Shown in pieces: positions 45,357 to 51,827 of a stretch of 64,000 nucleotides of DNA. Source of the DNA: Eubacteriales bacterium (GTDB taxonomy: Bacteria; Bacillota; Clostridia; Lachnospirales; Lachnospiraceae); contig JAUNGC010000015.1 in NCBI GenBank assembly GCA_030524745.1, positions 1 through 64,000 on the forward strand, written 5' to 3'. How positions within the stretch are numbered: the first letter of the stretch is position 1; each line of letters starts with the position of its first letter. Both the position numbers and the translations under genes were made by a program. Below the pieces are notes generated by a model. It saw only the letters and a list, made by a program, of their open reading frames with translations, did no database searches and had not been told where the DNA came from.

Positions 45357-46556
45357 ATGAGCGCAACAATTATTTTGAAAAAAGGCGAAGGCCGCACCTT
45401 AAAAAGCGGCGGCGCCTGGGTATTTGACAACGAGATCGCACAGGTGAAGGGCGGGTACGAAAACGGGGATATCGTGGCGGTGGAGGATTTTGACGGCTAT
45501 TTCATGGGCTGGGGATTTTATAATCCCAGATCGAAAATATCCGTCCGCATCATGAGCCGGAAAAAAGAGAACGAGATCACGGCGGATTTTCTGGAAAAGC
45601 GGGTGCGAAACGCCTGGGAGTACCGGAAACAGACCGTGGACACGTCATGCTGTCGCGTGATTTTCGGGGAAGCGGACTGGCTGCCCGGCATCGTGATCGA
45701 CAAGTTTTCCGACGTGCTGGTGGTGGAATCGCTGGCGCTGGGGATCGACCGCTTAAAGCCCGTAATTCTGGAAAAGCTTCAAAAGGTGCTGGCGCAGGAC
45801 GGCGTCACGATCCGCGGCATCTATGAGCGCAGCGACGCCAAAGTGCGCCTGCAGGAAGGCATGGAGCGGTTTAAGGGCTTTATCGGAGAACCTTTTGATA
45901 CCAAAGTAGAAATTGTGGAAAACGGCGTGAAATATATCGTGGATGTGGAGGACGGACAGAAGACCGGATTTTTCCTGGATCAGAAATACAACCGTCAGGC
46001 CATCCAGAAGCTTTGTCCGGGGAAAAAAGTGCTGGACTGCTTTACCCATACCGGTTCTTTCGCCTTAAACGCGGGGCTGGCGGGCGCGAAAGAAGTGCTG
46101 GGGGTGGACGCTTCCATGACCGGGGTGAAGCAGGCGGAGGAAAACGCGGCGTTGAACGGCCTTTCCGACCGGGTGAAATTTCTGTGTGCGGATGTTTTTG
46201 ATCTGCTCCCTGAACTGGAAGAAAAGGGAGAACGGTATGATGTGGTGATTCTGGACCCGCCCGCTTTCACCAAATCCCGCAGTTCCATTAAAAACGCGGT
46301 GAAAGGCTACCGGGAAATCAATCTGCGGGGCATGAGGCTGGTGAAGGACGGGGGATTTCTGGCGACCTGTTCCTGTTCTCATTTTATGGACCCGGAATTG
46401 TTTGCGAAAACGATCCGGGAAGCGGCACACGGCGCGCATAAGAGGCTGCGCCAGGTGGAGTTTAGAACGCAGGCTCCGGATCATCCGATCCTCTGGGCGG
46501 CGGACGAGTCTTATTATTTGAAATTCTATATTTTTCAGGTGGTGGAGGAAATGTAG
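45357..46556 (+). CDS. rlmI: Class I SAM-dependent rRNA methyltransferase (RlmI-like); C-terminus supplied by the element
   Basis: The 399-residue protein has an N-terminal PUA domain (about 1-75: GGAWVFDNEI), a central linker and a C-terminal Rossmann methyltransferase with VLDCFTHTGSFAL, VVILDPPAFTKSR and TCSCSHF. RlmI methylates C1962 of 23S rRNA; homologues in Firmicutes are assumed to do similarly. The last codons, after the 14-bp core at 46527-46540, come from the integrated element. They read VVEEM, whereas the copy displaced to 53041-53076 reads VCEEL, so the gene remains full length. Confidence 0.88.
   Translation: MSATIILKKGEGRTLKSGGAWVFDNEIAQVKGGYENGDIVAVEDFDGYFMGWGFYNPRSKISVRIMSRKKENEITADFLEKRVRNAWEYRKQTVDTSCCRVIFGEADWLPGIVIDKFSDVLVVESLALGIDRLKPVILEKLQKVLAQDGVTIRGIYERSDAKVRLQEGMERFKGFIGEPFDTKVEIVENGVKYIVDVEDGQKTGFFLDQKYNRQAIQKLCPGKKVLDCFTHTGSFALNAGLAGAKEVLGVDASMTGVKQAEENAALNGLSDRVKFLCADVFDLLPELEEKGERYDVVILDPPAFTKSRSSIKNAVKGYREINLRGMRLVKDGGFLATCSCSHFMDPELFAKTIREAAHGAHKRLRQVEFRTQAPDHPILWAADESYYLKFYIFQVVEEM
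46527..46540 (+). repeat. Left attachment core (attL)
   Basis: TATATTTTTCAGGT is identical to 53047-53060. Counting nine bases further left, 21 of 23 bases agree between the two ends, and both sides encode KFYIFQV in the methyltransferase frame. Confidence 0.85.
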
Positions 46557-46641
46557 AAGCCGGGAACGGTGGAAAGCCTTGATTTATACGGAATACAACG
46601 CTTTTGTTCAAATTGACAGGTTATCGTAATCTATCGGAAAA

Positions 46642-46681
46642 TGGTGTAATTTTGTAGCAAAATGGTGTAGTAAATGGTGTA
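46642..46681 (+). repeat. Left arm-type repeats of the integrase
   Basis: TGGTGTA occurs at 46642, 46663 and 46675, all in the same orientation, 100-140 bases inside the left core. Two more copies lie next to the right core. Such clustered short repeats near both ends are typical arm-binding sites of lambda/Tn916-type integrases. Confidence 0.55.
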
Positions 46682-46712
46682 AATCAAAGGGAAAGTAGAT
46701 GTAAGAAAAGAG

Positions 46713-46761
46713 CCTGTCAATCCCTTTACCGTAGGCACTCGCAAGAGTGGGGATTGACTGG
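46713..46761. other. Structured hairpin at the left end of the element
   Basis: GTCAATCCC (46716-46724) pairs with GGGATTGAC (46750-46758), extended by CC/GG beyond a T-T mismatch. Inside it CACTC/GAGTG closes a GCAA tetraloop, and an 11-base one-sided bulge lies on the left strand. It lies in a 300-base stretch without genes. It might be a single-strand origin or a folded transfer site; this is inference. Confidence 0.45.
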
Positions 46762-46798
46762 CGGAAGTAGAGGAATCCAATTTTATTATAATTGAAAT

Positions 46799-46833
46799 AG
46801 GGATATTCCAAATCATTCTTTTGGAATATCCCT
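46799..46833 (-). terminator. Terminator of the lipoprotein gene
   Basis: AGGGATATTCCAAA and TTTGGAATATCCCT form a perfect 14-bp stem 27 bases beyond the minus-strand stop codon. The following sequence is AT-rich without a clean T-run. Confidence 0.6.
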
Positions 46834-46859
46834 TGATTGTAAATCAGTATAAATTGCTC

Positions 46860-47711
46860 TTATTGAAAACGGAAATAAATGTAATCTTCGGGATTTGCGT
46901 CTTTAACCTCGGTTTCGCTAGGCATACCCTGCTCGTCATAAAGCGCCCAAATAAATCCGTCATATCCAACAGGGACTAAAATTTCCACTTTATATGTAGT
47001 TGTCACAGTGGCGTCCCAGTCAAATTTTCCCTCCGTTTCGTTTAAATCGCCTTCCGCATAGCATTGGCAATCAGAATACTCTACACCATTATAGTTGATT
47101 GTAAAATAGCCGTCTTCCGCATTTTCATTATCAATCCAGTGGTAATAATCATCAGAATAAAGGCTAATCTCATAGCCATAATCCCATGTATTATCATCCC
47201 CAAAAACAACTGTGATTTCTACAGATTTCCATTCATATCCGTCTTTTGCTTCATGGGTGTCATCTGAAGAAAATGTTTGATAATTGGTAAAAGTTACTTT
47301 TCCAAGTGTTGATTTTGTGGGATTCTGGTGGCATGGAAACTCCATATCATATACTTTATCTAATTCAGCGGCATTTTGAGCAATTCCCCATGTCTCATAA
47401 TCAGCCGGTAAAGGCTCTCCCACCGTCTGCCCGCAAACTTCACAAGTTGGAGCCTGCTGATAATTGGCTTCTGTCAATGTATGTTCCAGTGCTTCCCCCT
47501 CTGTTTCTCCGCATACGCTACAATGTTTTGGTTCTGCGCAAGTTGCCTCTACCCATGTGTGTCCTAACGGTTCGCCTTCCGTCTCTCCACATTCACTACA
47601 GGTTTTCGGTTCCGTACACGTTGCCTCTGTCCAAGAATGTTCATGCCCGCATCCTGTCAAGATACTGCAAATTGCAAGCACGCCTATTCCTTTCCATAGT
47701 ATTTGTTTCAT
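46860..47711 (-). CDS. Cargo lipoprotein with three Cys-pair repeats
   Basis: The 283-residue protein has a lipoprotein signal with C21 (SILTGCG). Residues about 22-100 hold three repeats of the type CxxPKxCSxCGETEGExLxH, as in CTEPKTCSECGETEGEPLGH, the third degenerate. The C-terminal 180 residues are acidic and aromatic-rich (DDYYHWIDNENAEDGYF) without a recognised domain. The repeats occur in many Firmicute surface proteins, where they act as spacers of unknown function. It is the only minus-strand gene of the element and probably cargo. An AAGGAGG site precedes it. Confidence 0.75.
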   Translation of the reverse strand: MKQILWKGIGVLAICSILTGCGHEHSWTEATCTEPKTCSECGETEGEPLGHTWVEATCAEPKHCSVCGETEGEALEHTLTEANYQQAPTCEVCGQTVGEPLPADYETWGIAQNAAELDKVYDMEFPCHQNPTKSTLGKVTFTNYQTFSSDDTHEAKDGYEWKSVEITVVFGDDNTWDYGYEISLYSDDYYHWIDNENAEDGYFTINYNGVEYSDCQCYAEGDLNETEGKFDWDATVTTTYKVEILVPVGYDGFIWALYDEQGMPSETEVKDANPEDYIYFRFQ

Positions 47712-47742
47712 TGTCTGAATCCTCCTTGGTATTTTATAGAAT

Positions 47743-47825
47743 CAATATAGCACAATATAGAAAGCAATACAATATAAAATGCAAAATGCAATGCTTAAAA
47801 ATGAAGCAAATAGCAATACAATATA
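47743..47825. repeat. CAATATA repeats in the divergent intergenic region
   Basis: CAATATAG occurs at 47743 and 47753, and AGCAATACAATATA occurs twice, at 47763-47776 and 47812-47825. These direct repeats lie between the lipoprotein gene and the small regulator gene and may be operator sites of the latter. Confidence 0.45.
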
Positions 47826-47845
47826 GCAAACAGGAGGAATTGCGT

Positions 47846-48028
47846 ATGGCATTTCAATTAAAGCCTAGTAAAAAAGAGACGGAAAATAAAACTATACGTT
47901 TCCCGTTAGGCTTGATAGAACAAATAGAACAGGCAATCCAAGGGCAGGATGTGAGTTTTTCGGGCTTCGTGATACAGGCGTGTGAATATGCTTTGGATGA
48001 TATGGAAATTCAAAAAAAGAAAGAGTAA
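47846..48028 (+). CDS. Small ribbon-helix-helix-like regulator
   Basis: The 60-residue protein reads ENKTIRFPLGLIEQIEQAI followed by a second helix (FSGFVIQACEYALDDME). This is the beta-strand, helix, helix pattern of Arc/CopG proteins. It follows an excellent AGGAGG site. The long open frame upstream is not used, because it runs through the divergent promoter region. It probably regulates the element, perhaps through the repeats just upstream. Confidence 0.7.
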   Translation: MAFQLKPSKKETENKTIRFPLGLIEQIEQAIQGQDVSFSGFVIQACEYALDDMEIQKKKE

Positions 48029-48046
48029 AGGAGATATTAGATACTT

Positions 48047-48526
48047 ATGGCGGAAAATGAGTTTATTGCCGGATACAGCTATGAAGAATGGGAAAATCTA
48101 GAAAAGGAATTTTTAAGAGATTATAAAAATTCAACAATGTATAATAAGTCATTTCGTGAACTAATAAGCGAAATTCTTGAGGGAGAAACTTATATGTCTT
48201 TTGCTGATAAGACAAATTTAAGTCCTAATATGCTTTATCGACTAAAAAAACAAGTCGATGAAAAAGACCCACCTCAAAGAAGCACAATCGTTACTGTCTG
48301 CATTGCATATAAAATTGATTTTTTAATGATGCAAGCATTATTGCATAGTTTAGGATTAGATATTAATCGCTTTAACAAAAGAGATTACGCGTATACGTTT
48401 CTTTTAACACGATGCAGAGATAAAACATTAGATCAATGCAATGATATACTAAAGCAATTAGGAATCCCACAAACGTATTGGCTTGGTCATCATGCCAAAG
48501 GAAAAAAGAAAACAAAAAAGAAATAA
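48047..48526 (+). CDS. Element-encoded HTH-like protein
   Basis: The 159-residue protein starts with an acidic segment. Residues 40-75 (ELISEILEGETYMSFADKTNLSPNMLYRLKKQ) look like a Cro/CI-type helix-turn-helix, followed by a helical region and a Lys-rich tail. It is probably a regulator of excision or replication; no firm family is recognised. It lies 18 bases after the small regulator gene and ends at a T-rich hairpin. Confidence 0.6.
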   Translation: MAENEFIAGYSYEEWENLEKEFLRDYKNSTMYNKSFRELISEILEGETYMSFADKTNLSPNMLYRLKKQVDEKDPPQRSTIVTVCIAYKIDFLMMQALLHSLGLDINRFNKRDYAYTFLLTRCRDKTLDQCNDILKQLGIPQTYWLGHHAKGKKKTKKK

Positions 48527-48537
48527 TAACTATTAAG

Positions 48538-48570
48538 ATACATGTCAAAACACTGGCATGTATTTTTTTT
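48538..48570 (+). terminator. Terminator after the HTH-like gene
   Basis: ATACATG and CATGTAT pair around a 12-base loop, followed by a run of eight T. Confidence 0.7.
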
Positions 48571-48579
48571 AATATTATT

Positions 48580-48686
48580 TTACATACCATGTAATAGCAA
48601 ACAGTGTTTTTACAGAATTTATTTCTATTAATTTTCTAAAAATTCCTGATTATATAAGCTTTTTCCTTTGTACATATCATGTAATA
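48580..48686. repeat. Two TTACAT-N3-ATGTAA-type sites
   Basis: TACATACCATGTAATA (48581-48596) and TACATATCATGTAATA (48671-48686) are 15/16 identical and 90 bases apart. Each is itself a palindrome (ACAT-N3-ATGT). They lie upstream of the mobilisation/replication gene set and look like paired operators. Confidence 0.5.
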
Positions 48687-48706
48687 TCCAAGATTTAATT
48701 TGTGAG

Positions 48707-48735
48707 TATAATTACAATCATAAGTTGCGCAACTT
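48707..48735 (+). promoter_or_regulatory. -10 box and 14-bp palindrome before the replication genes
   Basis: TATAAT (48707-48712) has no good -35 box. The perfect palindrome AAGTTGCGCAACTT (48722-48735) covers the expected transcription start, a typical repressor position. Confidence 0.5.
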
Positions 48736-48764
48736 CAAAAAAATAATTTTGGAGGTAAAATTTT

Positions 48765-49118
48765 ATGAAACTCAGTGATATAAAAATTTTCTTTGATGAG
48801 ACTTTCGGAGAGGTTCTGGTGGTTTCAGACGGTATGGAGGTATATTCCTATGTAGACGGAAAGAAAACCGACAAAATTGACGCAATCGGCTACCGAGCGC
48901 TTGGAACTAAGAATTGGGAACCATTTCTATTAAAGGTAAGAGAGAAAATACCGTCTTTGAAATACAACGGAACGCCAATTCCTGTAAAATTAACCGGAAT
49001 TGACGCAAAACTCTGGATGGACTACAAAAGCAATGAGGTTAAGGTCAGCGTTACAGTGGAGAGCGTTGAACCTATAACAAGTGGCTCTCGTCTGAAGCTC
49101 AACAAAGGAGAAGCATAA
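48765..49118 (+). CDS. Small ICE-type protein (tentatively YdcP/Tn916 Orf23-like, DUF961)
   Basis: The 117-residue, beta-rich protein contains FDETFGEVLVVSDG and VKLTGIDAKLWMDYKSNEVK. It resembles in size, position and general pattern the small proteins encoded before the FtsK-like ATPase in Tn916 and ICEBs1. The similarity is modest, so the family name is tentative. A good TTGGAGG site precedes it and its stop overlaps the next start. Confidence 0.55.
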   Translation: MKLSDIKIFFDETFGEVLVVSDGMEVYSYVDGKKTDKIDAIGYRALGTKNWEPFLLKVREKIPSLKYNGTPIPVKLTGIDAKLWMDYKSNEVKVSVTVESVEPITSGSRLKLNKGEA

Positions 49119-50362
49119 TGCAAAAATACAGTTTTCATAAAGTCAGACCATACTCATACTGCTGGCTGAAATGGGTATATTTCCTTTATATTGCCCTCTT
49201 CTGTCTGGCTATCATCTCGTATATGATAACCAGAAAAGGAGCGGCATTGTTCGGGACTGTTGCAATGATTCTCATTGGCGTGATATTCATTGCAACGATC
49301 CAGCACACAAAATTGTATAAGGCGAGAAAAATCACTCGCCTTATACAGAAGCATATAAAAGAAAACGGTCTTTGTCAAACGGAAATAAGAGGACGGAGAG
49401 AGATATATTCTTTCTATCCTGCAACTGAATGGCGAATAGATGAATCTGTAAATACTTTGTATATCCGTTTCCGGCTGACTGGCAATAAAATTAACTTGCG
49501 TGGATTGGAAACAGGGCTTGCTGACCGTCTCGAAAAGGTTTGCCTGAATGTCTATGAGAGAAGAGGTTACATTGAGTATCTCTTTGGATTGCATCAGGAA
49601 GAACAACTTGTTATTTCTTCCCAAGAGGATATACATGGAGAATCCGGACAGACAGAAATTACGCTTTCTCCGTCGGGCATATGGGACTACCGGAAGATTC
49701 CTCATTTTCTAGTTGTGGGAGGTACCGGTACAGGAAAAACGACTTTTGTGCGCTTCATAATCTCTACACTGTTAAAATGTGATGTGCGTGTCCTTTATCT
49801 GGACGTAAAGCGCGACGCTGAAATGGAGCGCTTCTGTCATGGTAACGTTGCGATTACCTATGCTTATGAACCGCAACAAATAGCGGAGGAAATCGCAAAT
49901 ATTACGGATGAAATGCAAACCAGAACAGCAGATGTAGCAGAAATGGAAAACAGGGGAATTGATAAAAATTATCAATTTAATTTCAATCCCGTGTATGTTA
50001 TCTGTGATGAGATTATCCTTATGAAGTTGGTTTTTCCCGATAAGCTGTACAAAGAAACGATTGCTCAAATAAACGCAATCATTGTGAGCGGACGGAGCAA
50101 AAATATATTTGCTGGCTTGATCTCACAATCTGGGCTTGCGGAATATTTTGGAAACAGCGGTATTCGTGGAAATATTGGCTTAAAGGTTGCGCTCGGTCAA
50201 ATGTCTGCCAGTGAATACAGCATGATTTTTGGGAATGAGTTTTCCGACATAAAAAATCTGCGGTATGGGGAAATTGGTTCCGGTTTAATTATGCGGAATG
50301 GAATTGACAGCAGGCCGCGGGAATTTGTGGCTCCTTATATTAAAAAAGGAGTGCTGGACTAA
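49118..50362 (+). CDS. FtsK/TcpA-like DNA translocase (coupling ATPase)
   Basis: The 414-residue protein has two N-terminal membrane helices (about 17-37 and 43-62) and an FtsK/SpoIIIE-HerA-type ATPase domain: Walker A GGTGTGKTT (201-209), Walker B VYVICDEII (D297, E298), then SGRSKNIFAGLISQS. Proteins of this type bring single-stranded element DNA to a secretion channel, as Tn916 Orf21 or ICEBs1 ConQ do. No channel genes are present here, so it would use one from another element. Confidence 0.82.
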   Translation: MQKYSFHKVRPYSYCWLKWVYFLYIALFCLAIISYMITRKGAALFGTVAMILIGVIFIATIQHTKLYKARKITRLIQKHIKENGLCQTEIRGRREIYSFYPATEWRIDESVNTLYIRFRLTGNKINLRGLETGLADRLEKVCLNVYERRGYIEYLFGLHQEEQLVISSQEDIHGESGQTEITLSPSGIWDYRKIPHFLVVGGTGTGKTTFVRFIISTLLKCDVRVLYLDVKRDAEMERFCHGNVAITYAYEPQQIAEEIANITDEMQTRTADVAEMENRGIDKNYQFNFNPVYVICDEIILMKLVFPDKLYKETIAQINAIIVSGRSKNIFAGLISQSGLAEYFGNSGIRGNIGLKVALGQMSASEYSMIFGNEFSDIKNLRYGEIGSGLIMRNGIDSRPREFVAPYIKKGVLD

Positions 50363-50375
50363 CGTAATCATGGTT

Positions 50376-50413
50376 CTGCCCCAGCGACCGCCAGCGGCGG
50401 GGAACTGGGGCAG
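50376..50413 (+). other. GC-rich cruciform with tandem CCAGCG repeats beside the origin
   Basis: CTGCCCCAG (50376-50384) pairs with CTGGGGCAG (50405-50413). Inside it CCGCC (50388-50392) pairs with GGCGG (50396-50400). Two 10-base repeats, CCAGCGACCG and CCAGCGGCGG, start at 50381 and 50391, one helical turn apart. They are candidate Rep-binding iterons. No T-run follows, so this is not an ordinary terminator. Confidence 0.6.
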
Positions 50414-50444
50414 TACAACCCCTTTAGTATTACAAGGGGTTGTA
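50414..50444 (+). other. Rolling-circle origin hairpin with nonanucleotide TAGTATTAC
   Basis: TACAACCCCTT (50414-50424) and AAGGGGTTGTA (50434-50444) form a perfect 11-bp stem whose 9-base loop is exactly TAGTATTAC. Circoviruses and other CRESS-DNA viruses carry this loop at their replication origin, and Rep nicks between its 7th and 8th base (here 50431/50432). It is on the same strand as, and 73 bases upstream of, a CRESS-like rep gene. Confidence 0.9.
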
Positions 50445-50482
50445 GCAACGCCTGTTTTATTAAGTAAATCAGGCATTTCACA

Positions 50483-50504
50483 ATGTTACAGAAATTTGTA
50501 ACAT
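50483..50504. promoter_or_regulatory. Inverted repeat over the rep leader
   Basis: ATGTTACA and TGTAACAT are perfect 8-bp arms around GAAATT. They end one base before the rep ribosome site (TAGGAGG), so protein binding or RNA folding here could limit Rep synthesis. Confidence 0.5.
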
Positions 50505-50517
50505 GTAGGAGGATGAA

Positions 50518-51558
50518 ATGGCAAAAAACAATATACAGACAATCAAAGACAGACAAGCCCGTAAATATAATATTACTCTGAATAACCCGCTTGCTATGGT
50601 TCCGCCTATGACACACGGACAGATTAAAGAGGAAGTGGGAAAACTCGGCTCTGTTACCTATTGGTGTATGGCGGATGAAATCGGCTTAAAGGAGCAAACA
50701 CCGCATACGCACGTTTACCTTTACAGTGCGTCTCCAATCCGTTTTTCAACGATTAAAAACCGTTTCCCACAAGGACATATAGAATCTGCCTATGGAACGT
50801 CTGCGGAAAATAGGGACTACATTTTAAAGGCTGGCAAGTGGAAGAATACCACAAAAACGGAAACATCAATCGCTGGAACCTTTGAAGAATTTGGAATCAT
50901 GCCAGCGAAAGAGAGCATGAGCGCGAAAGGCGAACTGCAATTTATTTATGACATGATAGAAAGCGGCTTAAATTCAGCAGAAATATTAAGAGCATTTCCA
51001 CAGGCTATGCGCTATCTGGATAAAATAGACAGGGCGAGACAGCTTTTAATAGAGGATGAATTTAAAAATACATGGCGCGAATTGACAACTACCTACATTT
51101 TTGGAAAAACGGAAACCGGAAAGACGCGCTCTGTCATGGAAGAGTATGGCTATAGTAATGTGTTTCGCGTGACGGATTATACACACCCTTTTGACAGCTA
51201 TAAAAATCACGAGGTCATTATCTTTGAGGAATTTAGAAGCAGTCTGCGAATACAGGATATGCTTAACTATCTGGACGGTTATCCCTGTGAACTGGTTGCA
51301 CGCTACAACAACAAAACGGCATGTTATCTGAAAGTTTACATAATATCAAATGTTCTTTTAGAGCAACAATATGTAAATGTACAGGCTGAAAGTCCGGCAA
51401 CATGGGAAGCATTTTTGAGACGGATACATAAGGTTATTTATTATCAGGATGCTGAACATATTATCACTTATAATTCTGTCAAAGAATATCTCGAGCGAAA
51501 CAGCGGTTTTCGCACTCTGACCGAAGCGGAACAACAGCGTTTACCCTTTATAGAATAG
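50518..51558 (+). CDS. rep: CRESS-type replication initiator (HUH endonuclease + SF3 helicase)
   Basis: The 346-residue Rep has the complete order of motifs seen in eukaryotic CRESS-DNA virus Reps and related bacterial plasmids. Motif I is YNITLNNP (17-24), motif II is the HUH-type HTHVYLY (H63, H65), and motif III is the nicking YILK (Y101, K104). The SF3 helicase has Walker A GKTETGKT (196-203), Walker B EVIIFEEF (E237, E238), motif B' near YLDGYPCELVARYNN and motif C VYIISN (N278). It would nick the TAGTATTAC loop just upstream and unwind the circle for rolling-circle replication. The start follows TAGGAGG. Confidence 0.9.
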   Translation: MAKNNIQTIKDRQARKYNITLNNPLAMVPPMTHGQIKEEVGKLGSVTYWCMADEIGLKEQTPHTHVYLYSASPIRFSTIKNRFPQGHIESAYGTSAENRDYILKAGKWKNTTKTETSIAGTFEEFGIMPAKESMSAKGELQFIYDMIESGLNSAEILRAFPQAMRYLDKIDRARQLLIEDEFKNTWRELTTTYIFGKTETGKTRSVMEEYGYSNVFRVTDYTHPFDSYKNHEVIIFEEFRSSLRIQDMLNYLDGYPCELVARYNNKTACYLKVYIISNVLLEQQYVNVQAESPATWEAFLRRIHKVIYYQDAEHIITYNSVKEYLERNSGFRTLTEAEQQRLPFIE

Positions 51559-51567
51559 GGGGCTTTT

Positions 51568-51738
51568 ATGGAAAAGAAACTGCTGACGCTTAAAGAATTA
51601 TGCGACTATCTGGGAATCGGAGAAACCAAAGCGCGCGAACTTGTGAGAGGAAAAAACGGCTTTGGCATGCGGATTGGAAACAGGTGGTATGCTGATAAAA
51701 ATAAATTGGATAAATGGCTTGATAAAATGGCTGTTTAG
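51568..51738 (+). CDS. xis: Excisionase-like small DNA-binding protein
   Basis: The 56-residue protein reads LTLKELCDYLGIGETKARE and later RIGNRWYADKNKLDKWLDK, the winged-helix pattern of Tn916-type Xis and MerR-like excisionases. It lies nine bases after rep and directly before the integrase. A GGGGGGC ribosome site precedes it. Confidence 0.8.
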   Translation: MEKKLLTLKELCDYLGIGETKARELVRGKNGFGMRIGNRWYADKNKLDKWLDKMAV

Positions 51739-51760
51739 ATTGAATTTAGGGGTTTTGGCG

Positions 51761-51769
51761 TGGTATACT
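51761..51769 (+). promoter_or_regulatory. Extended -10 promoter of the integrase gene
   Basis: TGGTATACT combines TGN with a -10 box TATACT, 59 bases upstream of the integrase start. The -35 region is poor, as is common with extended -10 promoters. Confidence 0.45.
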
Positions 51770-51827
51770 GTTTACGGTACATCTACAACAAAATCCCTTT
51801 GATTTACCACAGAAAAGGAGCGGAAAC

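Noticed and set aside
46642..46681. A short CRISPR-like array formed by the TGGTGTA repeats
   Set aside because: The repeats are seven bases long with irregular spacing of 12-21 bases and no cas genes; arm-type integrase sites explain them better.
47306..47845. A 180-codon N-terminal extension of the small regulator
   Set aside because: It runs antisense through the lipoprotein gene and the divergent promoter; an AGGAGG site and family similarity place the start at 47846.
50376..50444. The two hairpins after the FtsK-like gene as simple terminators
   Set aside because: Neither has a following T-run, and the second has an exact CRESS nonanucleotide loop upstream of a matching Rep.
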